Below, one piece after another: positions 26,223 through 37,966 of a stretch of DNA of 64,000 nt (position 1 is the first letter of the stretch; every line of letters starts with the position of its first letter). The notes beneath the pieces are model-generated. The model was not told the origin of the DNA, searched no databases, and saw nothing but the letters and a program-made list of their open reading frames with translations. This stretch comes from Micrococcus lylae NBRC 15355. Lineage in GTDB: Bacteria; Actinomycetota; Actinomycetes; Actinomycetales; Micrococcaceae. Both the position numbers and the translations under genes were made by a program. Location: assembly GCF_001570885.1 (NCBI RefSeq), contig NZ_BCSN01000003.1, positions 35,855-99,854 on the forward strand. The letters run 5' to 3'.

Positions 26223-27685
26223 TGCGCGGCCGTGGCGTCGTCCGACAGCGCGGCAACGATGGTCGGCCCCAGCGCAGTCACGTCTCCGGCGCCCATGGTG
26301 ATCACGACGTCGCCCGGCTCGGCCCCCGCCACGAGGTCGGCGACAGCCCGCTCAGGGTCGGCGGCGACCGCACGGTCGGTCTCGTCCGGCGTGGTGAGGC
26401 GGGAGGAGATCAGGCTGGAGTCCACCCCCTCCATCGGCTCCTCGCGCGCGGCGTAGACCTCGAGCACACGCACGCGGTCGGCCGTCGAGAGCGCCTGGGC
26501 GAACTCTGCGGCGAAGTCATGGGTGCGGGAGAACAGGTGCGGCTGGAACAGCACGTGCACCCGGCCCGTGCCGGCCACCGCCCGACCGGCGGAGACGGCG
26601 GCCGCCACCTCGGTCGGATGGTGGGCGTAGTCGTCGAAGACGCGTACGCCGCGGCCTGCGCCGCGGAATTCGAAGCGGCGCGCCGTGCCGCGGAAGGCCT
26701 CCAAGCCCGCGGCCGCGGCCTCCGGCTCCATGCCCGCCTGCACGGCGGCCAGGAGGACGGCCGCGGCGTTGAGCGCGTTGTGAGTGCCCGGCACCTGCAG
26801 GCGCACGGACACCACAGTGCCGTCGGCGAGCTCGTAGCGCACGCGCTGGCCCACGCCCGACTCCCGTGCGTCCACGAGGGTCTCGGCGACGAGCAGGTCG
26901 GGACGGACGCCATCGCGCTCGGCGGTGCCGTAGGTCACCACCCGGCAGCGGGCCTCCTCCCGGGCCCAGGCGGCCAGGGCGGCGGCGCCGTCGTCGTCGA
27001 GACAGGCCACCAGTGCACCGCCGTCCGCGGCGGCCGGGAGCTGTCCGGCGAAGGTGCGGAACACCTCATGGACGGCCTCCTCCGTGCCGTAGTGGTCCAG
27101 GTGGTCGGCCTCCACCGTGGTCACGATCGCGACGGTGGACGGGTAGTTCACCAGCGTGCCGTCGGATTCGTCGGCCTCGGCCACGAACCAGTCGCCCTCG
27201 CCGTGGGCGGCGTTCGTGCCCAGCCCTGCGACGGCGGCCCCCACCGCGAAGGTGGGCTTCCAGCCGGCCTCGGTGAAGGCCATGGCAGCCATGGACGAGG
27301 TGGTGGTCTTGCCATGGGTGCCGGCAACGGCCAGGACGCGGTGGCCGCGCATGGCCATGGCCAGGCCCTCCGACCGGTGCATCATGGGCAGCCCGCGGGC
27401 GGCCGCCGCGTCGTACTCGGGATTGCCCGGTCCGGCGATCGAGGAGGCGATGACGCAGGCGACGTCGTCGCCGACGTTCTCCGGGGCGTAGCCGACCGTG
27501 ATCCGGGCACCGCCCTGGGCCAGCTGGTGCATCACCGGCAGGTCCTTGGCGTCGGTGCCGGACACGGGCACTCCCTGGTCCTGGAGGATGCGGGCGACGC
27601 CGGAGACGCCGACTCCGCCGATGCCCAGGAAGTGGACGCGGCCCTCGGCCGGGAAGTCCTCGGGGTGTGCGGTGGCGGCGGTCAT
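26219..27685 (-). CDS. murC: UDP-N-acetylmuramate-L-alanine ligase MurC
   Basis: Adds L-alanine to UDP-MurNAc, first amino acid of the stem peptide. The 488-residue protein shows the N-terminal [14 protein letters not shown] nucleotide fold, the ATP loop [13 protein letters not shown] (about residues 118-130), the [10 protein letters not shown] segment binding metal, and HHPTEVAA near residue 355 in the C-terminal domain. Four-base overlap with murG upstream and ftsQ downstream. Confidence 0.97.
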   Translation of the reverse strand: MTAATAHPEDFPAEGRVHFLGIGGVGVSGVARILQDQGVPVSGTDAKDLPVMHQLAQGGARITVGYAPENVGDDVACVIASSIAGPGNPEYDAAAARGLPMMHRSEGLAMAMRGHRVLAVAGTHGKTTTSSMAAMAFTEAGWKPTFAVGAAVAGLGTNAAHGEGDWFVAEADESDGTLVNYPSTVAIVTTVEADHLDHYGTEEAVHEVFRTFAGQLPAAADGGALVACLDDDGAAALAAWAREEARCRVVTYGTAERDGVRPDLLVAETLVDARESGVGQRVRYELADGTVVSVRLQVPGTHNALNAAAVLLAAVQAGMEPEAAAAGLEAFRGTARRFEFRGAGRGVRVFDDYAHHPTEVAAAVSAGRAVAGTGRVHVLFQPHLFSRTHDFAAEFAQALSTADRVRVLEVYAAREEPMEGVDSSLISSRLTTPDETDRAVAADPERAVADLVAGAEPGDVVITMGAGDVTALGPTIVAALSDDATAAQ

Positions 27686-28830
27686 CGATGTGCTCCTTCG
27701 GCGGCGGCGGCCCGGGTCAGTCGGGCCATCTTCTGGTCGGCGTCCCGCACACCGTGGGCGGCGGAGGCGGCGGCCATGGCGGACAGGCGCTCAGGCGAGG
27801 TCGCCAGCGGGATGAGCTCGCGGCGGACCCACTCGGGGCTGAAGGTGTCGTCCCGGACGAGCAGGGCTCCCCCGTCGGCGACGACCTGCTCGGCGTTGAG
27901 GGCCTGTTCGCCGTTGCCGATCGGCAGCGGGACGAAGACGGCGGGCAGCCCCACGGCGCAGACCTCGCAGACGGTGCCGGCACCGGAGCGGGCGACGATG
28001 AGGTCGGCCACGGCATAGGCCTGCTCCATGCGGTCGAGGTACTCGCGCTGGTGGTAGCCGTCACGGACCACGCGCTGCCCGGCGGAGTCGGTGACCTCCT
28101 TGCCGCGTCCGGTCAGGTGCAGCACCTGCACACCGGCGCCCAGCAGGTCGTCCAGGGCGCCCTGGACGGTGCGGTTCACGGACAGCGCGCCGGAGCTGCC
28201 GCCGGTGACGACGACGGTGGTGCGCTCGGGGTCCAGGCCGAGCTCGGCGGCGGCTGCGCCCCGGGCCTCGGCCCGGTCCAGGGACGACACCTCCGGACGC
28301 ATCGGCATTCCGACCCACTCGGAGCCCTTCAGCGGGGTCCCCTTGAGCGCCACGGCGACCCGGGCGGCGGAACGGGCTCCCCAGCGATTGGCCATTCCCG
28401 GCCGCGCGTTCGCCTCGTGCACCACCGTGGGGATGCCGAGGGACTTCGCCGCCCGGTACATGGGAGTCGACACATAGCCGCCCACGCCGACCACGACGTC
28501 GGCCTCCCGGCGGCGCAGGATGGCCTTCGCCTGGTCGATCGCGGCACGGAACCGGCCGGGGAACCGCAGCACGTCCATCGAGGGACGGCGCGGGAAGGGG
28601 ACGCGCCCGATCGTGTCGAGCTCGAAGCCGGCGTCGGGGACCAGACGGGTCTCCATGCCGGACTCCGTGCCGACCATGGTGCAGACCGCCGGCACCGGGA
28701 CGGTGCCGTCCGGGCCCGGCTGCGGCTCCTGGAGGGCGCGGGCGATCGACAGCATCGGGGAGATGTGCCCGGCGGTGCCGCCGCCGGCCAGGACCACGCG
28801 CAGAGGTCGTTCGGTGGAGGGGACGGTCAT
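27682..28830 (-). CDS. murG: UDP-GlcNAc:lipid I N-acetylglucosaminyltransferase MurG
   Basis: Membrane-associated glycosyltransferase (GT28) that converts lipid I to lipid II on the inner membrane face. The 382-residue protein has the G-loop [14 protein letters not shown] near the N-terminus, a second glycine loop [14 protein letters not shown], and the donor-binding segment [17 protein letters not shown] (about residues 280-296). Stop overlaps the murC start. Confidence 0.97.
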   Translation of the reverse strand: MTVPSTERPLRVVLAGGGTAGHISPMLSIARALQEPQPGPDGTVPVPAVCTMVGTESGMETRLVPDAGFELDTIGRVPFPRRPSMDVLRFPGRFRAAIDQAKAILRRREADVVVGVGGYVSTPMYRAAKSLGIPTVVHEANARPGMANRWGARSAARVAVALKGTPLKGSEWVGMPMRPEVSSLDRAEARGAAAAELGLDPERTTVVVTGGSSGALSVNRTVQGALDDLLGAGVQVLHLTGRGKEVTDSAGQRVVRDGYHQREYLDRMEQAYAVADLIVARSGAGTVCEVCAVGLPAVFVPLPIGNGEQALNAEQVVADGGALLVRDDTFSPEWVRRELIPLATSPERLSAMAAASAAHGVRDADQKMARLTRAAAAEGAHR

Positions 28831-28832
28831 GA

Positions 28833-30098
28833 TCAGGCCTCCTGGGTCTGGGGAGCGGGCGTCGGATCGATCGGTCTGAACGAGGCGGCGTGGGCCTGTT
28901 GGGCCGCCAGGTGTGCCAGGCGACGCTCATGGCGTGCGAAGGACAGCACGACGCCCACAGCCGTCATGGCCAGGGTCAGCGCGGAGCCGCCGTACGAGAT
29001 GAACGGCAGCGGGACACCCACCACCGGCAGCAGGCCGGACACCATGCCGGCGTTGAGGAAGGTCTGGCCCACGAACCAGGTGATGATGCCCCACGTGGCC
29101 ACGCGGATGAAGGTCGAGCGCGTCTGGGCGGCCACCCGGTACATGCCCAGGGCGAGGATCGCGAACAGGCCGATCACGAGCAGGGTGCCCAGCAGCCCGA
29201 GCTCCTCGCCGAGGATGGTGAAGATGAAGTCGTTCTCCGCCTCCGGGATGTAGCTCCACTTCTGGCGGGACTGGCCCAGGCCGACGCCCCACCAGCCGCC
29301 GGAGGCCAGCGCATAGAGGCCGTGGGCGGGCTGGAAGCAGGGGTCCGAGGGGTCATCGCACGCGGCCTCGACGCCGAGCCAGGCCTGGACGCGGAGCATG
29401 CGGTGGGAGGCGAACAGCGTCAGGCCGATCGTCAGGAGGGCGACCATCCCCGCGGTGACCATGAACACGATGCGGTGGGCCCCGCCGACCCAGAGCACGG
29501 CGGCGAGCACGAGCGCGACGATGATCGCGGTGCCCAGGTCCCTGCCCCACATGATCAGGCCGAGGACGAGCACGCCGCCGGGGAACACCACGGGCACGAG
29601 GGCATGCTTGACCTGGTTCACCAGGCGCCCCTTGCGCGCGATCACGGCGCCGCCCCACAGGGCGAGGGAGAGCTTCGCGAGCTCGGACGGCTGCGCCGTG
29701 AACGAGCCGATGCGCAGCCAGTTCGTGTTGCCGCCGACGTTCACGCCCAGCGGCGTGAACGCGACCAGGCCGAGCAGGACCACGGACACGGCCAGCGCAG
29801 GCCAGGCCATCCGCCGGATCCAGGGCACCGGGGTGAAGGTCGCGGCGGTCAGCATCACCATGCCCACGCACGCCCAGAGCGCCTGGCGCAGGAACAGGGA
29901 GTACGAGCCCCCGGAGCCGATCGCCTCGACCGAGGACGAGGACAGCACCATCACCAGGCCCAGCACGGTCAGCACCGCGGTGCTACCCGCGATCATCAGG
30001 ACCGTCATGTCGAGCATGCGACGGCCCTCGAGGGCGGCCCACATGCGGTCCAGCCCGTGCTTGACGGGGCTCAGGCCGCCGGAGGTCTTCGTCGGCAT
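28833..30098 (-). CDS. ftsW: Septal peptidoglycan polymerase FtsW (SEDS family)
   Basis: SEDS glycosyltransferase that polymerises lipid II with FtsI at the septum. The 421-residue polytopic protein has about ten hydrophobic helices, the [19 protein letters not shown] loop (residues ~140-158), the large extracellular loop with [21 protein letters not shown] (catalytic region), and [14 protein letters not shown] near the end. AAGGAG precedes the ATG. The 3' end lies two bases from the murG start. Confidence 0.96.
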   Translation of the reverse strand: MPTKTSGGLSPVKHGLDRMWAALEGRRMLDMTVLMIAGSTAVLTVLGLVMVLSSSSVEAIGSGGSYSLFLRQALWACVGMVMLTAATFTPVPWIRRMAWPALAVSVVLLGLVAFTPLGVNVGGNTNWLRIGSFTAQPSELAKLSLALWGGAVIARKGRLVNQVKHALVPVVFPGGVLVLGLIMWGRDLGTAIIVALVLAAVLWVGGAHRIVFMVTAGMVALLTIGLTLFASHRMLRVQAWLGVEAACDDPSDPCFQPAHGLYALASGGWWGVGLGQSRQKWSYIPEAENDFIFTILGEELGLLGTLLVIGLFAILALGMYRVAAQTRSTFIRVATWGIITWFVGQTFLNAGMVSGLLPVVGVPLPFISYGGSALTLAMTAVGVVLSFARHERRLAHLAAQQAHAASFRPIDPTPAPQTQEA

Positions 30099-30149
30099 GG
30101 TGCTCCTTCAGCGGACGGGGACGGTGGGGTCAGAGGGAACGGCGGGCCT

Positions 30150-31730
30150 TCAGCCGGAGACGGGGCCGTCGTCGTCGACGTTCCAGCCGTGCTGCCGCAT
30201 GACGGCGGTGACGGCCTCGATGAACGCGTCGCCGCGGTCCGCATAGGACCGGAACTGGTCCATGGAGGCGGCGGCCGGAGCCATGAGGACCACGTCGCCG
30301 GCCTCGGCCAGCTCGTCGGCACGCTGCACGGCGGCGGTCATGGCGGCGTGGCCGTCCTCGGTGCCCCGGCCGGACGGATCGGTGAGCGGGCTCTCGACCG
30401 GGACGTCCGGGGCGTGCTCGGCAAGGGCCGTGCGCAGCGCGGAGGAGTCGGCGCCGATCAGCAGGACGGCGCGGAGACGGTGTCCGTGCGCCCTGACGAG
30501 CTCGTCGTAGGTGACGCCCTTCGGCAGGCCTCCGGCGATCCACACGATCGAGGAGAACGCCGCCAGGGAGGCGTCCGCGGCATGCGGGTTGGTCGCCTTG
30601 GAGTCGTTGATCCACATGACGTCCCGCGAGGTCGCCACCAGCTGGATGCGGTGCTCTCCGCGGTCGTAGCCGCGCAGGCCGTCCCGGACCGCAGTGGGCG
30701 AGACGCCCACAGCACGGGTCAGCGCCGCGGCCGCGGCCGCGTTGGACACGGTGTGCTGCGGAGCCACGGCGCCCAGGTCCGAGCGCTCGGCGAGGGCCAC
30801 GGCCTCATGGGCCCGGTTCTCGGTGAACGCGCGGTCCACGAGGATGCCGTCCACGAGGCCGACGGTGGACAGGCCCGGGGTGTCCGTGGAGAAGGACACC
30901 GCACGGCATCCCTCCTGCACGTCGGCCTGCTCCACGAGGCGGCGGGTGATCGGGGCCGCCTCGTTGAACACGCACGCGATGCGGGTGTTCTCGTACACGG
31001 AGCCCTTGTCCCGGACGTACCCGTCCATGGAGCCGTGCCAGTCCACGTGGTCCTCGGCGATGTTCAGCACCGCCGAGGAGGCCGGCTCGATGTGGTGGGT
31101 CCAGTGCAGCTGGAAGCTGGAGAGCTCCAGCGCCAGGACGTCGAAGCCCTCCGGATCGCGGACGGCGTCCAGCACCGGGGTGCCGACGTTGCCGCAGGCG
31201 ATCGCCCGGCGGCCGTCTGCGCGCAGGATGGCCTCCACCATGCTCACGGTGGTGGTCTTGCCGTTGGTGCCGGTCAGGCAGATCCAGTCGGCGACCTTGC
31301 GGCCCGCGCGCTCACGGACCCGCCAGGCCAGCTCGATGTCCGACCAGATCGGCAGGCCCGCGGCGTGGGCCTGCATCAGCAGCGGCTGGTCCGGACGCCA
31401 GCCCGGGGAGGTCACGACGACGTCCGGCGGCTGTGCGTCGAAGCGCGGCAGTGCGGTGGTCGCCTCCTTCTCCAGCACGACGTCGCGCACACCCACGATC
31501 CTGAGGGTCTCGGCACGCCGGACGTTCTCCTCGGACGCGTTCCCGTCCACGACGAGCACGTCGGCACCGAGCTCCACCAGCGTGTCCGCCACGGAGAAGC
31601 CGGTGACGCCCAGGCCGGCGACAACCACGCGCAGCCCCTGCCACTGGGGGGCGTCCCAGGAGGTGAGCGGGTCGGTGCGGGGAGTCGAGGCGATCGGCTC
31701 GAGGACGGGGGTCACCATGGCCTCGCTCAT
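30150..31730 (-). CDS. murD: UDP-N-acetylmuramoyl-L-alanine:D-glutamate ligase MurD
   Basis: Adds D-glutamate to the stem peptide. The 526-residue protein starts with a ~25-residue variable extension and then shows VVVAGLGVTGFSVAD, the ATP loop CLTGTNGKTTTVSM, NIAEDHVDWHGSM and NDSKATNPHAADASLAAF in the C-terminal domain. The ATG at 31730 overlaps the mraY stop; an internal ATG four codons later is an alternative. Longer than the usual ~450-480 residues because of the N-terminal extension and small insertions. Confidence 0.96.
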   Translation of the reverse strand: MSEAMVTPVLEPIASTPRTDPLTSWDAPQWQGLRVVVAGLGVTGFSVADTLVELGADVLVVDGNASEENVRRAETLRIVGVRDVVLEKEATTALPRFDAQPPDVVVTSPGWRPDQPLLMQAHAAGLPIWSDIELAWRVRERAGRKVADWICLTGTNGKTTTVSMVEAILRADGRRAIACGNVGTPVLDAVRDPEGFDVLALELSSFQLHWTHHIEPASSAVLNIAEDHVDWHGSMDGYVRDKGSVYENTRIACVFNEAAPITRRLVEQADVQEGCRAVSFSTDTPGLSTVGLVDGILVDRAFTENRAHEAVALAERSDLGAVAPQHTVSNAAAAAALTRAVGVSPTAVRDGLRGYDRGEHRIQLVATSRDVMWINDSKATNPHAADASLAAFSSIVWIAGGLPKGVTYDELVRAHGHRLRAVLLIGADSSALRTALAEHAPDVPVESPLTDPSGRGTEDGHAAMTAAVQRADELAEAGDVVLMAPAAASMDQFRSYADRGDAFIEAVTAVMRQHGWNVDDDGPVSG

Positions 31731-32850
31731 GGGGTCACCGCCGCGGTGCCGCCGCCGGCGAGGAGCCACTCGCCGTAGAACACGAACAGGCCGACGGTCA
31801 CGCAGACCAGGCTGATGAGCCAGAAGCGGACCACGACGGTCACCTCGGCCCAGCCCTTGAGCTCGAAGTGGTGCTGCAGCGGGGCCATGAGGAACACTCG
31901 CTTGCCGCCGGAGAGCTTGAAGTAGCCCACCTGGATGATCACGGACAGGGTGATGGCGACCATGAGCCCGGCCAGGATGACCACGAGGATCTCGGTGCGG
32001 GTGAAGATGGCGAAGCCGGCGAGGGCGCCGCCGAGGGCCAGGGAGCCCGTGTCTCCCATGAAGATCTTCGCCGGGGAGGTGTTCCACCAGAGGAAGCCCA
32101 GCAGCGAGCCGGTGAGTATCGCGGCGAGCAGGGCCAGGTCCATGGGGTCGCGGACCTCGTAGCAGCCCGGGCCGGTGATGGTGCCGCAGGCCTGGCTCGC
32201 CTGGAAGATCGACATCAGGACGTAGGCGCCGGTGATCATGGCGGTGGCGCCGGTGGCCAGACCGTCCAGGCCGTCGGTGAGGTTCACGGCGTTGGTGGTG
32301 GCCGTGGTGATGAGGTTGGACCAGATCACGAACAGCACGTAGGCGAGCACGGGACCGGCGAAGGCCATCTCGAGCCACGGGATGTCACGGACGAAGGAGA
32401 TGGCCGTCGAGGCCGGGGTCAGGCCGTCGCTGTTCGGGAAGTTCAGCGCCAGCACCGCGAAGACGGTGCCGATGAGGCCCTGCAGGACGATCTTCCCCAT
32501 GGGGGTCAGGCCGAGGGACTGCTTCTTCGTGATCTTGGTGAAGTCGTCGACGAAGCCGACGAACGCCATGCCGACCGTGAGGAAGAGCAGCAGCACACCG
32601 GACGCCGTCGGCCCGGCGAGCTCGGAGTCGAGCATCGCCAGGATGGCGTGGGTCAGGAAGTAGACCACCACGAGCACGACCACGAAGACGAGGCCGCCCA
32701 TGGTCGGGGTGCCGCGTTTGGTCTTGTGGCTCGTGGGGCCGTCGTCGCGGACGAACTGGCCGTACCCCTTCTTCACCAGGAACCGGATGAACAGGGGCGT
32801 GCCCGCGGCCGCGAAGACGAGGCCGAGGACACCGCCGATGAGCAGGCCGA

Positions 32851-32854
<4 letters not shown>
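31727..32854 (-). CDS. mraY: Phospho-MurNAc-pentapeptide transferase MraY
   Basis: Makes lipid I from UDP-MurNAc-pentapeptide and undecaprenyl phosphate. The 375-residue, ten-helix membrane protein has the family signatures HKTKRGTPTMGG, GFVDDFTKI (first catalytic aspartate pair), NAVNLTDGLDGLA (catalytic Asp), IFMGDTGSLALG and MAPLQHHFELKGW. Four-base overlaps with murF and murD. Confidence 0.97.
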
Positions 32855-34368
<1,514 letters not shown>

Positions 34369-34380
34369 TTGGACTCGACT

Positions 34381-36102
34381 TTACCGCGCCGTGGATGACA
34401 GATCCGTGAGGCGGCCCTCGCGCCGGTCGACCAGGGCCGCGCGCAGCTCGACACGGTCGTCCAGCTCCACGTCCACGCCCGCCACGTCCTGCACGGTCTC
34501 ATGGCCGCGGCCCGCCAGCAGGATGCTGTCCTCGTCCGCGGCCAGGGCGACGGCGAGCCGGATGGCCTCGGCGCGCGGTGCCGACTCGTGGACCTCGACG
34601 GTGCGGCCCTGCTCGGCCTGCTCCGCCGCCTCGGCCCGCACGCCCTCGAGGACCTGGGCGCGGATCCCGGCGGGGTCCTCGCCGTGCGGGTCGTCGTCCG
34701 AGACGATCACCACGTCCGCGTAGCGGGCCGCGATGCGTCCCATCAGCGGACGCTTGGTGGTGTCCCGCTCCCCGGTGGCGCCGAAGACGAGGATGGTGCG
34801 CCCGTCGCGGCCGGTGGCGGCACGGGCCTGCGTGAGCGACTCGAGGGCCTGGACCATGCCGTCCGGGTTGTGGGCGAAGTCGACCACGCCGTCCGGCTCA
34901 CGGCCGACGACCTCCATGCGGCCGGGCACGGCGGCAGCGAAGGGTCCGGCGCCGGCCGGCACGTCCAGCACGTCCTGGAGCAGCTCGAAGGTCTCCTCGC
35001 CCAGGGCCTCGAGGACCATGAGGGCGGCCAGGGCCGCGTTGGCCGCGTTGAAGCGGCCCGGCAGCCCGACCGAGGCCTTGAGCACCCGCCCGGTGGCCGC
35101 CTCGGTGAGCTCGAATCGATGGCCGAGGCCGTCCGGGGTGAGGGCGGTGAGCTCCCAGTCCGGCACGACGTCCGGGTGGCGTTCGGCGAGAGCGCCCGGC
35201 ACGGACGCCGCCGGTCCGAGGGCGAGGGTGGTGGTCGGTGCGCCCGAACGCTCCGCCATGGCGACGCCCCACTCGGGGCCCTCTCCCCCGTCGAGCACGA
35301 TCACGGCGCGGCCGGTGCGTGCGGCGTCGAACAGGCCGAGCTTGGCCTCGAAGTACTCCTCCATGGAGCCGTGGAGGTCCAGGTGGTCCTGGGTCAGGTT
35401 GGTGAATCCGGCGACGGCGTAGCGCAGGCCGGCGATGCGCTCGAAGGACACCGCGTGGGAGGAGACCTCCATCACGGCGGTGTCCACGTCCTCCTGGCGC
35501 ATCAGGGCCATCAGTGCGTGCAGCTGCGTGGACTCCGGCGTGGTGAGCGAGGAGGGCACGGTGCGCTCTGCCGCCCGTGTGAGGATCGTGCCGATGACGC
35601 CGGTCCGGCGGCCGATCGCCTCGAGCAGCGAGCAGGCCAGGAAGCTGGTGGTGGTCTTGCCGTTGGTGCCGGTCACGCCGATCAGCCGGGGTCCGGCGTC
35701 CAGTCCCTCACCGTAGACGGCAGCGGCCGCCGCACCCGCCGCCGTGCGGGGGGTGCCGGTCTTCAGGACGGCGAGGTCGGCCAGGCCCTGCTCGGCGACG
35801 AGGGCCGCGCCCTCGGCGTCGGTGAGCACACCGACCGCTCCCGCCGCGACGGCCTCGGTGGCGAAGGAGGCGCCGTGGACACGGGCACCGGGCAGGGCGA
35901 CGTACAGGTCGCCCGGCTGCACCACACGGGAGTTCAGGCAGGCACCGGTGACCCGACCGCGCGGTGCCGTCCCGGACTCGACCGCCTCGATGCCGGCGCC
36001 GTGGAGCACCTCTACCAGCGTGGACCAGGCGACCCCGTCCACCCGGTCCGGGCGGAAGGCGCGGTCCTGCTCCGCGGGGGTCAGGGTCGAGGACTCGGTC
36101 AT
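34381..36102 (-). CDS. murE: UDP-MurNAc-dipeptide:L-lysine-type ligase MurE
   Basis: Adds the third residue of the stem peptide. The 573-residue protein has the substrate domain, the ATP loop GVTGTNGKTTTSFL (about residue 145), LTTPESTQLH, TQDHLDLHGSMEEYF with its carbamylated-lysine neighbourhood, and the C-terminal specificity box VSDDDPHGEDPAGI (about residues 467-480). Enzymes adding meso-diaminopimelate carry DNPR there; the DDPH found here points to L-lysine, matching Micrococcaceae walls. That is inferred from the motif. It has N-terminal (~40) and C-terminal extensions compared with E. coli MurE. Confidence 0.95.
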   Translation of the reverse strand: MTESSTLTPAEQDRAFRPDRVDGVAWSTLVEVLHGAGIEAVESGTAPRGRVTGACLNSRVVQPGDLYVALPGARVHGASFATEAVAAGAVGVLTDAEGAALVAEQGLADLAVLKTGTPRTAAGAAAAAVYGEGLDAGPRLIGVTGTNGKTTTSFLACSLLEAIGRRTGVIGTILTRAAERTVPSSLTTPESTQLHALMALMRQEDVDTAVMEVSSHAVSFERIAGLRYAVAGFTNLTQDHLDLHGSMEEYFEAKLGLFDAARTGRAVIVLDGGEGPEWGVAMAERSGAPTTTLALGPAASVPGALAERHPDVVPDWELTALTPDGLGHRFELTEAATGRVLKASVGLPGRFNAANAALAALMVLEALGEETFELLQDVLDVPAGAGPFAAAVPGRMEVVGREPDGVVDFAHNPDGMVQALESLTQARAATGRDGRTILVFGATGERDTTKRPLMGRIAARYADVVIVSDDDPHGEDPAGIRAQVLEGVRAEAAEQAEQGRTVEVHESAPRAEAIRLAVALAADEDSILLAGRGHETVQDVAGVDVELDDRVELRAALVDRREGRLTDLSSTAR

Positions 36103-36163
36103 GACGGGTGCTCCTGGTCTTTCGGTTCGGAGTGCGGGTTCGGGGGCTGCGGGCAGGCGGCCG

Positions 36164-37966
36164 TCACCAGGGACGGTCCTGCGGGTCCTCGGCGAAGACC
36201 TTGTAGTCGTCGGGCTTGTCGCCGGTGGCCGGGACGTTGTACTTGCGCAGCAGGTGCTCCATCAGATCGGCGGACAGGGCGTCCAGGTGCGCTCCCTGGT
36301 AGTTCTCCGCGGGCCGGTGCATGGAGACGGAGACGACGAATCGCGGGTCGTCCAGCGGCGCCACCGAGGTGAAGCCGATGTTGTAGCCGTCGTAGCGGCC
36401 GGAGGGGCCGGCGGCCTGGGCGGTGGAGGACTTGCCGCCGACGCGGTACCCCTCGACGGCCGCGCGCTTGGAGGTGCCCCGGGTGACCACGGTCTCCATC
36501 ATGCGGATCATCTCCGCGGCGGTCTGCTCGGACACGACCCGGTGCTTCTCGCGGTGGGGGTAGGCGTGCTCGGCGCCGTCCGGGTCGACGATCGACTTGA
36601 TGACCGAGGCGGGGACCATCTCTCCGCCGTTGGCGAGGGCCTGGTAGATCTGCGCGGTGTGGAGGGTCGTCTGCGTGTAGGCCTGGCCGAAGGTCGTGGT
36701 CGACCTCTGACGGTTGTCCCATTCCTCCGGCGGCACGAGGGTGCCCGCGGCCGCGGCGGGAAGGCCGATGTCGTTGGCCTCGCCGATGCCGAAGGACTTC
36801 ATGTACTCGAAGCGCTCCTGCAGGGACATCTCCTCGGCCGCCTTGACGGTGCCGACGTTGTAGGAACGGGCGAAGATGCCGGCGAGGGTCATGTCGTACT
36901 CGGCGTGCGCGTTGGCGTCGTTGATCCTCTGCCCGTGGAACTCTTCGCTGCTGGGCACGGTGAACTCGCTGAGCGGGGTCAGGTCGGTGGCGTCGAGCGC
37001 GGCGGCCATGGTGACGGCCTTGCCGGTGGAGCCCGGCTCGACCGCCTGGGTCATGGCGGTCGGGCGCCAGAACAGCTGGTCGGTGGCGTTCGGGTCGGCG
37101 GGGTCGACGGTGGTGGAGTCGGCCATCGCCAGGATCTCGCCGGTCTTGGCGTCGAGGACCACGATGTTGGCCCATTCGGCGTCGTAGTCGGCGGCCTTGG
37201 CGGCGATGAGCTCCTGCGCGTACCACTGGATGTCCCGGTCGATCGTCAGCTCCACGTCCGAGCCGTCCACGGCGGGGGTCTCGTTGTACACGGCGTTGGG
37301 GATGCGCAGGCCGTTGGCGGCGACCTCGTACTCGCGGCGGCCGGCCTTGCCGGCCAGGGCCTCGTTCTGGCTCAGCTCGAGTCCCTCGCGGGCGGTGCCG
37401 TCCGCGGAGACGAACCCGAGGACGGAGCCGGCCACGGGGCCGTTCGGGTAGCTGCGGCGGTCGACGGGCTCGGCGATGAGTCCGGGCACGCGCAGGTCCA
37501 TGGCGAGGTCGCGGACCTGGGGTGTGACCGAGCGCTTGACCACCGAGTACGGGCGGTCGCCCTTCATCCGGTCGTCCAGGTCGTCTTCGGAGACGCCGAT
37601 CACGGTGGACAGCTGCGCGATGCGGTCGTCGATCGAGACCATCTCGTTCTGCTCCGTCTCGGAGTTCCACTCCTTGAAGTCCTTGACCAGCCGCTGGTCG
37701 ACCACCAGATCGTAGCGGCGCACGCTGGTGGCGAGCACCTCGCCGTTGCGGTCCTTGATCGCACCGCGCTCCGGGGTCAGCACTTGGCTGCGGAGCCGCT
37801 CGTCGAGGGCGGCGGAGGCCTGGCCGGTCGGGTCGATGCCCTGCACGTAGAGCAGCCGCAGGGCGACGGCGGCGAGCAGGACGAGGCAGACGAGCAGGAG
37901 GGTGCGTGCGCGACGCCGCGCCCCCGTGCCCGCCTCGGCTCCGGTGGGGTCGGAGGTCGCGGACAT
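36164..37966 (-). CDS. ftsI: Septal class B penicillin-binding protein FtsI (PBP3)
   Basis: Transpeptidase that cross-links septal peptidoglycan with FtsW. The 600-residue protein has one N-terminal membrane helix (about residues 21-41), the PBP dimerisation domain (RGAIKDRNGEVLATS), and the transpeptidase domain. Catalytic motif SxxK is S313-TG-K316. The second motif reads SYN (368-370) instead of the common SSN, and the third reads KSS(T) at 512-515 instead of KTG(T). The rest of the fold is intact, so a functional enzyme is likely, perhaps with altered beta-lactam reactivity. Starts one base within the ftsL stop (TGATG). Confidence 0.94.
   Translation of the reverse strand: MSATSDPTGAEAGTGARRRARTLLLVCLVLLAAVALRLLYVQGIDPTGQASAALDERLRSQVLTPERGAIKDRNGEVLATSVRRYDLVVDQRLVKDFKEWNSETEQNEMVSIDDRIAQLSTVIGVSEDDLDDRMKGDRPYSVVKRSVTPQVRDLAMDLRVPGLIAEPVDRRSYPNGPVAGSVLGFVSADGTAREGLELSQNEALAGKAGRREYEVAANGLRIPNAVYNETPAVDGSDVELTIDRDIQWYAQELIAAKAADYDAEWANIVVLDAKTGEILAMADSTTVDPADPNATDQLFWRPTAMTQAVEPGSTGKAVTMAAALDATDLTPLSEFTVPSSEEFHGQRINDANAHAEYDMTLAGIFARSYNVGTVKAAEEMSLQERFEYMKSFGIGEANDIGLPAAAAGTLVPPEEWDNRQRSTTTFGQAYTQTTLHTAQIYQALANGGEMVPASVIKSIVDPDGAEHAYPHREKHRVVSEQTAAEMIRMMETVVTRGTSKRAAVEGYRVGGKSSTAQAAGPSGRYDGYNIGFTSVAPLDDPRFVVSVSMHRPAENYQGAHLDALSADLMEHLLRKYNVPATGDKPDDYKVFAEDPQDRPW

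Noticed and set aside
28890..31778. A 962-codon open frame opposite ftsW and murD
   Set aside because: Antisense to essential cluster genes with low-complexity His/Gly/Asp composition; no evidence for translation.
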